A stretch of 22,854 nucleotides of DNA from DATLZM01 sp035559315. GTDB taxonomy: Bacteria; Actinomycetota; UBA4738; HRBIN12. Made by a program: the position numbers and the translations under genes. The stretch is taken from contig DATMBJ010000256.1 of NCBI GenBank assembly GCA_035559315.1, forward strand, positions 1-22,854. The letters run 5' to 3'. The notes under the pieces are model-generated. The model saw only the letters and a list, made by a program, of their open reading frames with translations, was not told the origin of the DNA and searched no databases. Shown here one piece after another: positions 5,777 to 13,388 of the stretch. How positions within the stretch are numbered: position 1 is the first letter of the stretch; each line of letters starts with the position of its first letter.

Positions 5777-8632
5777 GTGGGCACCGAGCGGCTCGTCATC
5801 CACGGCGCCCGTGAGCACAACCTGAAGAACGTCACGCTCGAGCTCCCCCGTGACAAGCTCATCGTGTTCACGGGCCTCTCCGGCTCCGGGAAGTCGTCGC
5901 TGGCCTTCGACACGATCTACGCCGAGGGCCAGCGGCGGTACGTGGAGTCGCTGTCGGCCTACGCCCGCCAGTTCCTCGGGCAGATGGAGAAGCCGGACGT
6001 CGACTTCATCGAGGGGCTCTCCCCGGCGATCTCGATCGACCAGAAGTCGGGGTCCAAGAACCCCCGGTCGACCGTGGGGACCATCACCGAGATCTACGAC
6101 TACCTCCGGGTGCTCTACGCGCGGATCGGCCACCCCCACTGCCCGCGCTGCGGCCGGCCGATCGGCCGGCAGACCCCCGAGCAGATCGTGGACCAGGTGA
6201 TGCAGCTCCCCGAGGGCACCCGGTTCCAGGTGCTGGCGCCGGTGGTCCGGGGGCGGAAGGGCGAGTACGAGCGGCTCCTCGCCGACCTGGCGCGCAAGGG
6301 CTTCGTCCGGGCCCGGATCGACGGCGAGGTGCGGGACCTCTCCGAGCCGATCCGCCTCGACCGCTACTACAAGCACACGATCGAGGTGGTCGTGGACCGC
6401 CTGGTGGCCAAGCCGGGGATCCGCCGGCGGGTCGCGGACTCGATCGAGCAGGCCCTCCAGCTCGCCGAGGGGATCGCGGCGATCGCGGTCCAGACCGACG
6501 GGAAGGAGGAGGTCCAGACCTTCTCCCAGAACCTGGCCTGCACGAACTGCGGCCTGTCCTTCGACGAGCTCCAGCCCCGGAACTTCTCGTTCAACTCGCC
6601 CTACGGCGCCTGCCAGACCTGCGACGGCCTGGGGACCCGCCTGGAGGTGGACCCCGAGCTGGTGGTGCCCGACCCCGACCTCTCGGTGGCGGAGGGGGCC
6701 ATCGCCCCGTGGGCCGGGTCGCGCCTCGAGTACTGGGACCGGGTCCTGGAGGCGGTGGCCGAGGCCCACGGGTTCGACCTGCGCACGCCGTGGCGGAAGC
6801 TCCCCAAGGAGGCCCGGGACGTCCTGCTCTACGGGAGCGACGAGGAGATCTACGTCCGCTACCGGAACCGCTACGGGCGGGTCCGGGCGTACTGGACGAC
6901 CTACGAGGGCGTGATCCCCAACATCGAGCGCCGCCACGCCGAGACCGACTCCGACGCCCAGCGGGAGCGCCTGGAGCAGTACATGCGGGAGGTCCCCTGT
7001 CGGGCCTGCGGCGGCGCGCGGCTGCGGCCGGAGTCGCTCGCGGTCACGGTCGGCGGGCTCAACATCGCCCAGCTGACCGCGCTCTCGATCCGGGAGTGCC
7101 TCCGGTTCGTCGACACCGTGGAGCTCTCCGACCGGGAGCGGATGATCGCCGAGCGCCTGCTCAAGGAGATCCGGGCGCGCCTGGGGTTCCTGGTGGACGT
7201 GGGGCTCGACTACCTCACGCTGGACCGGGCCTCCGCCACGCTCGCGGGGGGCGAGGCCCAGCGGATCCGGCTCGCGACCCAGATCGGGAGCGGGCTGGTC
7301 GGGGTCCTCTACATCCTCGACGAGCCCTCAATCGGGCTCCACCAGCGGGACAACCGCCGGCTGATCGACACGCTCCTGCGGCTGCGGGACCTGGGCAACA
7401 CCCTGATCGTGGTGGAGCACGACGAGGCCACGATCCGGGCCGCCGACCACATCGTGGACATCGGCCCCGGGGCCGGGGCGGAGGGCGGCGAGATCGTCTA
7501 CTCGGGCCCGCTCGAGGGGCTGCTCCTCGAGGAGCGGTCGCTCACCGGCGCCTACCTCTCCGGGCGGCGGCGGATCCCGGTGCCCGGGCGGCGGCGGGCG
7601 CCCACCGGGCGCTGGCTCCGCCTGGAGGGGGCCCGCGAGCACAACCTGAAGGACATCACGGTCGAGATCCCCCTCGGGCTCTTCGTCTGCGTGACCGGGG
7701 TCTCGGGATCGGGGAAGTCGACGCTCGTCCAGGAGGTCCTGCTCCGGGCCCTCATGCAGAAGATCTACCGGTCCAAGGCCCTGCCGGGGAAGCACCGGCG
7801 CCTGGTCGGGTGGGAGCAGATCGACAAGGTGATCGACATCGACCAGTCGCCGATCGGGCGGACCCCGCGGTCGAACCCCGCGACCTACACAGGCGTGTTC
7901 GACCACATCCGCCGGCTGTTCGCCCAGGTCCCGGAGGCCCGGGTCCGCGGCTACCTCCCGGGCCGGTTCTCGTTCAACGTCCGGGGCGGGCGGTGCGAGA
8001 ACTGCGCGGGCGACGGGCAGATCAAGATCGAGATGCACTTCCTGCCCGACGTCTACGTGACCTGCGAGGTCTGCAAGGGGCGGCGGTACAACCGCGAGAC
8101 GCTCGAGGTCCGCTACAAGAACCGGAGCATCGCCGACGTCCTGGAGATGAGCGTGGACGAGGCCCTGGACTTCTTCCGGAACGTCCCGGTGATCGCGCGC
8201 CACCTGCAGACCCTCGCCGATGTGGGCCTGGGCTACATCAAGCTCGGGCAGCCGGCGCCGACGCTCTCCGGCGGCGAGGCCCAGCGGATCAAGCTCGCCG
8301 CCGAGCTGCAGAAGCGGGCCACGGGGAACACGTTCTACGTGCTCGACGAGCCCACTACCGGCCTCCACTTCGAGGACATCCGCAAGCTCCTGGCGGTGCT
8401 CCAGCGCCTGGTGGACGCGGGGAACACGGTCGTCGTGATCGAGCACAACCTGGACGTGATCAAGACCGCGGACTGGATCATCGACCTGGGCCCGGAGGGC
8501 GGGGACGCGGGCGGCGAGGTGGTGGCGGCCGGGCCGCCCGAGGCCATCGCCCTCGAGCCGCGCTCCCACACGGGCCGGTTCCTGGCCGAGGTCCTGGAGG
8601 TGCTCCCGCTCGAGGCGGCCGCGGCGCGCTGA
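5777..8632 (+). CDS. uvrA: UvrA, excinuclease ABC subunit A
   Basis: The ATP-dependent damage-recognition subunit of nucleotide excision repair. A UvrA dimer loads UvrB at lesions. The 951-residue length is normal. Two ABC ATPase modules are visible: Walker A GLSGSGKSS (33-41) and GVSGSGKS (641-648), with signature motifs LAGGEAQRI (489-497) and LSGGEAQRI (830-838) and Walker B stretches ending LDEPSIGL and LDEPTTGL. CxxC zinc pairs appear at CPRCG, CTNCG/CQTCDG, CRACGG, and CENCAGDG with CEVCKG. The insertion and signature domains between them are intact. Start choice: GTG at 5777 gives M-GTERLVIHGAREHNLKNV, close to actinobacterial UvrA, and lies 7 nt after TAGAAT. The ATG at 5768 adds three residues but overlaps that box, and neither start has a Shine-Dalgarno. 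Extension to 5669 adds a low-complexity Ala/Arg stretch and is unlikely. uvrB is not in the window. Confidence 0.97.
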   Translation: MGTERLVIHGAREHNLKNVTLELPRDKLIVFTGLSGSGKSSLAFDTIYAEGQRRYVESLSAYARQFLGQMEKPDVDFIEGLSPAISIDQKSGSKNPRSTVGTITEIYDYLRVLYARIGHPHCPRCGRPIGRQTPEQIVDQVMQLPEGTRFQVLAPVVRGRKGEYERLLADLARKGFVRARIDGEVRDLSEPIRLDRYYKHTIEVVVDRLVAKPGIRRRVADSIEQALQLAEGIAAIAVQTDGKEEVQTFSQNLACTNCGLSFDELQPRNFSFNSPYGACQTCDGLGTRLEVDPELVVPDPDLSVAEGAIAPWAGSRLEYWDRVLEAVAEAHGFDLRTPWRKLPKEARDVLLYGSDEEIYVRYRNRYGRVRAYWTTYEGVIPNIERRHAETDSDAQRERLEQYMREVPCRACGGARLRPESLAVTVGGLNIAQLTALSIRECLRFVDTVELSDRERMIAERLLKEIRARLGFLVDVGLDYLTLDRASATLAGGEAQRIRLATQIGSGLVGVLYILDEPSIGLHQRDNRRLIDTLLRLRDLGNTLIVVEHDEATIRAADHIVDIGPGAGAEGGEIVYSGPLEGLLLEERSLTGAYLSGRRRIPVPGRRRAPTGRWLRLEGAREHNLKDITVEIPLGLFVCVTGVSGSGKSTLVQEVLLRALMQKIYRSKALPGKHRRLVGWEQIDKVIDIDQSPIGRTPRSNPATYTGVFDHIRRLFAQVPEARVRGYLPGRFSFNVRGGRCENCAGDGQIKIEMHFLPDVYVTCEVCKGRRYNRETLEVRYKNRSIADVLEMSVDEALDFFRNVPVIARHLQTLADVGLGYIKLGQPAPTLSGGEAQRIKLAAELQKRATGNTFYVLDEPTTGLHFEDIRKLLAVLQRLVDAGNTVVVIEHNLDVIKTADWIIDLGPEGGDAGGEVVAAGPPEAIALEPRSHTGRFLAEVLEVLPLEAAAAR

Positions 8633-8677
8633 TCCTCGCCGCGACGCCGGCCGTCGCCCCGGGCGGGCCGCGCTTGC

Positions 8678-8683
8678 TAGTAT
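8678..8683 (+). promoter_or_regulatory. Candidate extended -10 box of the propeller-cupredoxin gene
   Basis: TAGTAT preceded by TGC, which makes an extended -10 (TGCTAGTAT). It ends 10 nt before the GTG at 8694, and no Shine-Dalgarno lies between. The gene therefore appears to have its own promoter, with a very short leader or none, even though uvrA ends only 61 nt upstream. Confidence 0.5.
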
Positions 8684-8693
8684 CGCGGCCGCT

Positions 8694-10337
8694 GTGTCCA
8701 GGAAGCCCGCGCTCCTCGCGCTCGCCCTCGGCCTGCTCGCGGCGGCCTGCGGCAGGCCGCCCGAGCCCGAGCTCGAGCTGGGCAGCGGGCGGACCTTCGT
8801 GCCGGTCGTCGTGGACGCCGTGAGCGACGTGGGCCGGTTCCCCTCGGTCGCGGTCGACGCCCAGGGTCAGCCGGTGGTGGTGGCCTTCGCCTTCGAGGAG
8901 CCCACCCAGCCCGGGGAGGTCCCCGAGACCCGTCCCCTCGACGCCCCCACGGTTCCGGCGGTGGTGATCGACGCCCGGCGGGACGGCTCGTGGATCCGGG
9001 GCGGGGTGGCGATGGCGGCGGACGCGCCGGTGGCCGTGCCGTTCGGGCCGCAGACCGTGGAGGAGCTGTCCTCGATGACGGCCGGGAACGTGAACGGCAC
9101 CGACGTCGCCGTGGACGGTGGCGGGGGGCTGCACGTGGCGTGGGTCGCCGACACCGGGGTCTGGTACGCCTCGGGCGACGGCACGTCGTTCTCGGTCGAA
9201 CCGGTCCGGGAGCTCCGCGAGCCCCTGGGGCGGGCGGGGGCGCTGGGGTCGCCGGCGCTCGCGGTCGACGAGGCGGGGGAGCCGGCGGTGGCGTTCGTCG
9301 ACGCCACCGGGGGCCGCGCCGAGGTGACCCTCGCCACCCGGTCCGGGGGCTCCTGGGAGACCGAGGTCGTGGCCGCCGCAGGCGGTTCGGCCGGCCCGGC
9401 CGGGGTCGCGATCGTGGGCGGCGAGCCCGTGGTGGCGTTCCTGGACGGGGGGACGCCCACCGTGGCGCGGCGGGCCGCCGACGGGGGGTGGGGGACCGAG
9501 GCCATCGAGACCCGGGCCGACGCCGCGGCGCTCTCGTTCGCGGGCGGTCCCGACGGGGGGCTGTACGCGGCGTACTCAGCGGGCGGCGAGGTGCGGGTCG
9601 CGGCCTCGGACGGCGGCGGATGGCGCACGTCGACGGTGGCCTCGGCCGAGGGGACGACCTCCCGCACCGGGATCGCCGTCGACGGCCAGGGGACGGTGTG
9701 GGTGGCGTGGGACGACGGCCGGGGCGTGCATCTCGCGAGCGGGGGGCCGGACGGCTTCGAGGAGGTCGAGGCCCCCGGGACGGCCGGGGGGACGTCGCCC
9801 GACGTCGCGGTGGCGTCGGACGGCTCGGCCGCGTTCGTCGCCTGGTACGACCCGGCCCACGGCGACCTCTTGCTCGGGGCCTACGAGGACGTGGAGGGGC
9901 TCGCGCTCGCCCGGCCCACGGGCCTGGCGAGCCCCGGGGCGTCACCGACCACGCCGCCGCCCACGTCCCCGAGCCCCCAGCCCACGGGCACCCCGACGGG
10001 CGGCCCGGCGCCGGGCGAGTGCCCACGGGACGGGGTCCGGATCACGGCGTCCCCTGGGGCGATCAGCAACGGCTTCGACCAGACCGAGCTCACGGTCCCC
10101 GCCGGCGAACCGTTCACGGTCTGCTTCGACAACCGGGACGCCGGGATCCCCCACAACTGGGCCCTGTACACCGACCGGTCCGCCTCGGAGAAGCTGGCGG
10201 AGGCGGGGTCGTTCCCGAACGACCCGCCGGCGCCCGTGATGCTGATCGCGGAGGTCCCTGCGCTCGACCCCGGCGAGTACTTCTTCCGCTGCGATTACCA
10301 CCCCACCACGATGACCGGGACGCTCACCGCCGAGTAG
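8694..10337 (+). CDS. Lipoprotein with seven-repeat propeller-like region and C-terminal cupredoxin domain
   Basis: A 547-residue predicted lipoprotein. The signal peptide is MSRKPALLALALGLLAAAC, with lipidation Cys at 19 in a LAAAC lipobox. Residues about 49-402 hold seven repeats of about 40 residues of the form VAVDxxGxPVVAFxD...GGxW (starting near 49, 135, 187, 236, 278, 324 and 368), suggesting a seven-bladed beta-propeller; the first is longer. A Pro/Thr/Ser linker (about 408-441) leads to a cupredoxin domain (443-547) with a full set of candidate type 1 copper ligands: H487 (IPHNW), C533, H536 and M540 (CDYHPTTM). C443 and C477 could form a disulfide. The copper domain implies extracytoplasmic electron transfer or copper binding. 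The propeller may bind a partner or substrate, which is inference. The GTG start gives the signal peptide directly and sits 10 nt after TAGTAT. Its place between uvrA and uvrC does not suggest a repair role, since it is exported. Confidence 0.88.
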   Translation: MSRKPALLALALGLLAAACGRPPEPELELGSGRTFVPVVVDAVSDVGRFPSVAVDAQGQPVVVAFAFEEPTQPGEVPETRPLDAPTVPAVVIDARRDGSWIRGGVAMAADAPVAVPFGPQTVEELSSMTAGNVNGTDVAVDGGGGLHVAWVADTGVWYASGDGTSFSVEPVRELREPLGRAGALGSPALAVDEAGEPAVAFVDATGGRAEVTLATRSGGSWETEVVAAAGGSAGPAGVAIVGGEPVVAFLDGGTPTVARRAADGGWGTEAIETRADAAALSFAGGPDGGLYAAYSAGGEVRVAASDGGGWRTSTVASAEGTTSRTGIAVDGQGTVWVAWDDGRGVHLASGGPDGFEEVEAPGTAGGTSPDVAVASDGSAAFVAWYDPAHGDLLLGAYEDVEGLALARPTGLASPGASPTTPPPTSPSPQPTGTPTGGPAPGECPRDGVRITASPGAISNGFDQTELTVPAGEPFTVCFDNRDAGIPHNWALYTDRSASEKLAEAGSFPNDPPAPVMLIAEVPALDPGEYFFRCDYHPTTMTGTLTAE

Positions 10338-10364
10338 CGGCGGCGGGCCTCCCGAGGGCTCCCC

Positions 10365-10379
10365 GGGGGCGGCGCCCCC
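10365..10379 (+). terminator. GC hairpin between the lipoprotein gene and uvrC
   Basis: GGGGGC, loop GGC, GCCCCC: a perfect 6-bp inverted repeat 27 nt after the lipoprotein stop. There is no U tract. It may end the upstream transcript. It also covers the -35 region of the uvrC promoter candidate, so an operator role is possible. Confidence 0.35.
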
Positions 10380-10385
10380 CTGTCG

Positions 10386-10391
10386 TACGAT
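10386..10391 (+). promoter_or_regulatory. Candidate -10 box (leaderless) of uvrC
   Basis: TACGAT followed by six bases (GACCTC) and then the GTG start of uvrC at 10398. The first base of the GTG is at the expected transcription start, and no Shine-Dalgarno exists upstream. This is the cleanest leaderless arrangement in the window. Confidence 0.55.
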
Positions 10392-10397
10392 GACCTC

Positions 10398-12275
10398 GTG
10401 AGCGTGCCGCGGCCGGAGGCGTCGACCATCCCCGACGAACCCGGCGTCTACCTCTTCCGGGACCGCGACGGCCGGGTGGTGTACGTGGGGAAGGCGCGTT
10501 CGCTCCGCAAGCGGCTGGCGAGCTACTGGGGCCGGCCCCTCCACCCCAGGACCGAGGCGATGGTGGCCGCGGCCTCCTCGGTCGACTGGATCGTGGCCCG
10601 GACCGAGGTCGACGCGCTGATGCTCGAGTACAACCTGATCAAGGAGCACCGGCCCCGGTTCAACGTCCGCTACCGCGACGACAAGAGCTACCCCTACCTC
10701 GCGATCACGGTGGGGGAGCGCTGGCCGCGGGCCCAGGTGCTCCGCGGCCGGAAGCGGCGGGACGTCCGGTACTTCGGCCCCTACGGGCACGCCTACGCGA
10801 TCCGGGAGACGCTCGACGCGCTCACCCGGGTCTTCCCGGTCCGGACCTGCTCCGACCGCTTCTTCGACCAGCGGGCCCGGGCCGGCCGGCCCTGCCTGTA
10901 CTACGACATCGGGCGGTGCGCGGGGCCCTGCGTGCCGGCGCTCACCGGCATCACCGAGGAGGCCTACCGCGTCCACGTGGAGGCCCTCTCGGACTTCCTC
11001 GCCGGGAACCACGAGCCGGTCCTGCGGCGGCTGGACCGGGAGATGCGAGAGGCGGCGGCCCGGCAGGAGTTCGAGCTCGCGGCCAAGCTCCGGGACCAGC
11101 TCTTCGCGGCGCGGCGGGCGATGGAGAGCCAGGAGATGGTGCTGCCGCGGGAGGAGCACCTCGACGTCGTGGGCCTGGCCGAGGACGACCTCGAGGCCTG
11201 CTTCCAGGCATTCTTCGTCCGCCGGGGCCGGGTGATGGGGCGGAAGGGCTGGGTCGTGGACCGCGTCGAGGAGCTGGACCGCCCCCAGCTCGTGGCGTCC
11301 TTCCTCAGGGAGCTGTACATGGAGCGGGACGACGTGCCGGCCCGGGTGCTGGTCCCGGTCCTCCCCGAGGGCCGCGAGGTCCTCGAGGAGTGGCTCTCCG
11401 AGCGCCGCGGCGGCCGGGTGGCGATCGGGGTCCCCGAGCGCGGGGCCAAGCGGAAGCTGCTCGAGATGGTGACGCGGAACGCCGAGGAGGCGTTCCAGCG
11501 GCACAAGCTCCGCCGGGCCTCCGACTTCGGGGCCCGTTCCCGGGCCCTGGCCCAGCTCGCGGAGGAGCTCGGTCTCCCGCAGGCCCCGCTCCGGATCGAG
11601 TGCTACGACGTCTCGAACCTGGGGCCGACGGACGTGGTCGGCTCGATGGTGGTCTTCGAGGACGGGCTGCCGAAGCGCTCCGACTACCGGCGGTTCGAGA
11701 TCCGCGGCGTGGCGGGCCAGGACGACTTCGCCTCGATGGAGGAGATGCTCCGACGGCGGTTCCGCAGGCTCCTCGAGGAGCGGGAGGCGGGGGACGGCGA
11801 GCGCCGGCCCCGGCGGTTCTCGTACCCGCCGGGGCTCGTGGTGGTGGACGGGGGCGCCGGCCAGCTCGGCGTGGCCGTGCGCGTCCTCGCCGAGCTGGGG
11901 CTCGACATCCCCGCCGTGGGGCTCGCCAAGCGCCTGGAGGAGGTCTACCTCCCGGGCCGCCCGGAGCCCCTCCGGATCCCGCGGTCCTCGGAGGCGCTCT
12001 TCGTCCTCCAGCACCTCCGGGACGAGGCCCACCGGTTCGCGCTCACGTACCACCGGACGAAGCGGGCGAAGCGGACGCTCGCCTCCCCCCTCGACGAGGT
12101 GCCGGGCGTGGGACCGACGAGGAAGCGGGCCCTGCTGCGGGCGTTCGGGTCGCTCGCCCGGCTCCGCGCGGCCCCGCCCGAGGAGATCGCGCGGGTCCGG
12201 GGGATCGGGCCGGAGCTGGCCCGAGCCATCCACGAGCACCTCCGGGCCCCCGCGGAGCGCCGGGAGAGCGCCTGA
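10398..12275 (+). CDS. uvrC: UvrC, excinuclease ABC subunit C
   Basis: The dual-incision nuclease of nucleotide excision repair, acting on the UvrB-DNA complex. It is 625 residues and complete. The N-terminal GIY-YIG nuclease domain (about 12-95) has GVYLF (16-20), YVGKA (29-33), R39 and E77, which cut 3' of the lesion. Four cysteines (C151, C166, C174, C178) sit where UvrC proteins carry an Fe-S cluster. A UVR motif that contacts UvrB lies at about 211-240. The RNase H-like C-terminal nuclease has D404 (YDVSN), D484 (VVVDGGAGQL) and H552 (TYHRTKR), for the 5' cut. A tandem helix-hairpin-helix (EVPGVGPTRKRALL, RVRGIGPELARAI) lies at about 572-615. GTG start with no Shine-Dalgarno, 6 nt after TACGAT. 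The stop overlaps the rapZ ATG (TGATG), so rapZ is translationally coupled. Confidence 0.98.
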   Translation: MSVPRPEASTIPDEPGVYLFRDRDGRVVYVGKARSLRKRLASYWGRPLHPRTEAMVAAASSVDWIVARTEVDALMLEYNLIKEHRPRFNVRYRDDKSYPYLAITVGERWPRAQVLRGRKRRDVRYFGPYGHAYAIRETLDALTRVFPVRTCSDRFFDQRARAGRPCLYYDIGRCAGPCVPALTGITEEAYRVHVEALSDFLAGNHEPVLRRLDREMREAAARQEFELAAKLRDQLFAARRAMESQEMVLPREEHLDVVGLAEDDLEACFQAFFVRRGRVMGRKGWVVDRVEELDRPQLVASFLRELYMERDDVPARVLVPVLPEGREVLEEWLSERRGGRVAIGVPERGAKRKLLEMVTRNAEEAFQRHKLRRASDFGARSRALAQLAEELGLPQAPLRIECYDVSNLGPTDVVGSMVVFEDGLPKRSDYRRFEIRGVAGQDDFASMEEMLRRRFRRLLEEREAGDGERRPRRFSYPPGLVVVDGGAGQLGVAVRVLAELGLDIPAVGLAKRLEEVYLPGRPEPLRIPRSSEALFVLQHLRDEAHRFALTYHRTKRAKRTLASPLDEVPGVGPTRKRALLRAFGSLARLRAAPPEEIARVRGIGPELARAIHEHLRAPAERRESA

Positions 12276-13246
12276 TGGCCGACGCGGTCCGCGAGCCGAC
12301 GGCCGAGGCCCGGGCCGGGGAGCCGGCGGGGGACCGAGCGGCGTCGGCGCCCGCCGGGGAGGCGGAGGAGGAGGCCCCCCGGCGCACCGGGCCGGGGTTC
12401 ACGATCATCACGGGCCTCTCGGGGGCGGGGCGCTCGGAGGCCGCCCGGTGCCTCGAGGACCTGGGCTACTTCGTCGTGGACAACCTCCCCCCGGCCCTCC
12501 TGTCGAAGATGGCCGAGCTCGCCGACCGCCCCGGCGGGCCGAGCCGGGTCGCCGTGGTGGTGGACGCCCGGGGCGGCGTGTTCTTCGGGGAGCTGTCGAA
12601 GGCGCTGGAGGAGCTGAAGCAGCTCCACATCGCCTACCGCATCCTCTACCTCGAGGCCTCCGACGAGACCCTGGTGAACCGCTACGAGGCCACCCGCCGG
12701 CGCCACCCCCTGGCCCCAGCGGACCGCGTGGTGGAGGGGATCCGGAAGGAGCGCCTGATGATGGAGAGCCTGCGCGGGGACGCGGACCTGATCCTCGACA
12801 CCACCGGGCTCACCCCCCACGAGCTGCGGGACCGGGTGCGGGAGGCCTTCGCCGACGCGCCCCCCGAGGAGAGCCTCCAGGTCTCGCTGGTGTCCTTCGG
12901 CTACAAGTACGGCACGCCCCGGGACGCCGACCTCGTGCTCGACGTCCGCTTCCTCCCCAACCCCCACTGGGTGGACGATCTCCGCCCGCTCCCCGGGAGC
13001 GACGAGCGGGTCCGGCGGTACGTGACCAGCCAGCCGGCCTACGACGCGTTCATGGAACGGCTCCGGGCGCTCCTGGACGTCCTGGTCCCGGGCTACGTGC
13101 GGGAGGGGAAGTCCTACCTCACGGTGGCCGTGGGGTGCACCGGCGGGCGGCACCGATCGGTGGTCGTCGTGGACGAGCTCGCCCGGTGGTTCCGGGAGCG
13201 GGGCCTGCCCACGGCCGTCGACCACCGCGACCTCGACCGCGGCTAG
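12275..13246 (+). CDS. rapZ: RapZ/YvcJ-family nucleotide- and RNA-binding protein
   Basis: A cytoplasmic P-loop protein of 323 residues. In Escherichia coli RapZ binds the small RNA GlmZ and controls glmS; in Gram-positives (YvcJ) it is a GTPase of less clear role. Motifs are the P-loop GLSGAGRS (47-54), FVVDNLPP (66-73), the conserved SFGYKYGTPRDADLVLDVRFLPNP (208-230) and CTGGRHRSV (288-296) in the C-terminal domain that binds a phosphorylated ligand in studied homologues. The P-loop has Arg where Lys is usual; this is familiar in actinobacterial members. The first 40 residues are an Ala/Glu/Pro-rich, probably disordered extension. The ATG overlaps the uvrC stop by one base, with GGGAGA upstream. 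The usual downstream partners yvcK and whiA are missing: the next gene is gap, 142 nt away. Confidence 0.95.
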   Translation: MADAVREPTAEARAGEPAGDRAASAPAGEAEEEAPRRTGPGFTIITGLSGAGRSEAARCLEDLGYFVVDNLPPALLSKMAELADRPGGPSRVAVVVDARGGVFFGELSKALEELKQLHIAYRILYLEASDETLVNRYEATRRRHPLAPADRVVEGIRKERLMMESLRGDADLILDTTGLTPHELRDRVREAFADAPPEESLQVSLVSFGYKYGTPRDADLVLDVRFLPNPHWVDDLRPLPGSDERVRRYVTSQPAYDAFMERLRALLDVLVPGYVREGKSYLTVAVGCTGGRHRSVVVVDELARWFRERGLPTAVDHRDLDRG

Positions 13247-13328
13247 GGTCGGGGCGCCGAGCCCGTCGGCGGGCGGGCGAGGCCAGGGGAGGGGGGCCCG
13301 CCCCCGGGGGGACGTCCGGCCCCCGCGC

Positions 13329-13347
13329 CCCGCGGCGGCGCCGCGGG
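13329..13347 (+). terminator. Perfect 8-bp palindrome between rapZ and gap
   Basis: CCCGCGGC, loop GGC, GCCGCGGG: a perfect inverted repeat in the 142-nt gap after rapZ. There is no U tract. It could end the uvrC-rapZ transcript. It also lies over the -35 region of the gap promoter candidate (box at 13356), so it could be an operator. The rest of the gap is G/C runs with no visible gene. Confidence 0.4.
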
Positions 13348-13355
13348 AGGGCGGA

Positions 13356-13361
13356 TAGGAT
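13356..13361 (+). promoter_or_regulatory. Candidate -10 box of the gap-pgk-tpiA operon
   Basis: TAGGAT, 27 nt before the gap ATG. The leader of about 20 nt contains a strong Shine-Dalgarno GAGGAGGG (13376-13383) with 5-nt spacing. No clear -35; a perfect palindrome occupies that region. Confidence 0.5.
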
Positions 13362-13388
13362 GGGACCCGTCGCTCGAGGAGGGAACCG

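Noticed and set aside
5641..5913. Longer N-terminus for the class V enzyme
   Set aside because: The added residues are antisense to uvrA and Ala/Arg-rich; family similarity starts at GTG 5640.
3188..6937. A 1249-codon open frame on the minus strand
   Set aside because: Only its last 383 codons (from ATG 4339) make a real protein; the rest is Arg/Gly/Pro/His-biased sequence antisense to uvrA and out of frame with the class V enzyme, as expected from high GC content.
10916..12274. Extension of the rapZ frame far upstream into uvrC
   Set aside because: The upstream part is Gly/Arg/Pro low-complexity sequence out of frame with uvrC; the family motifs begin only after the ATG at 12275.
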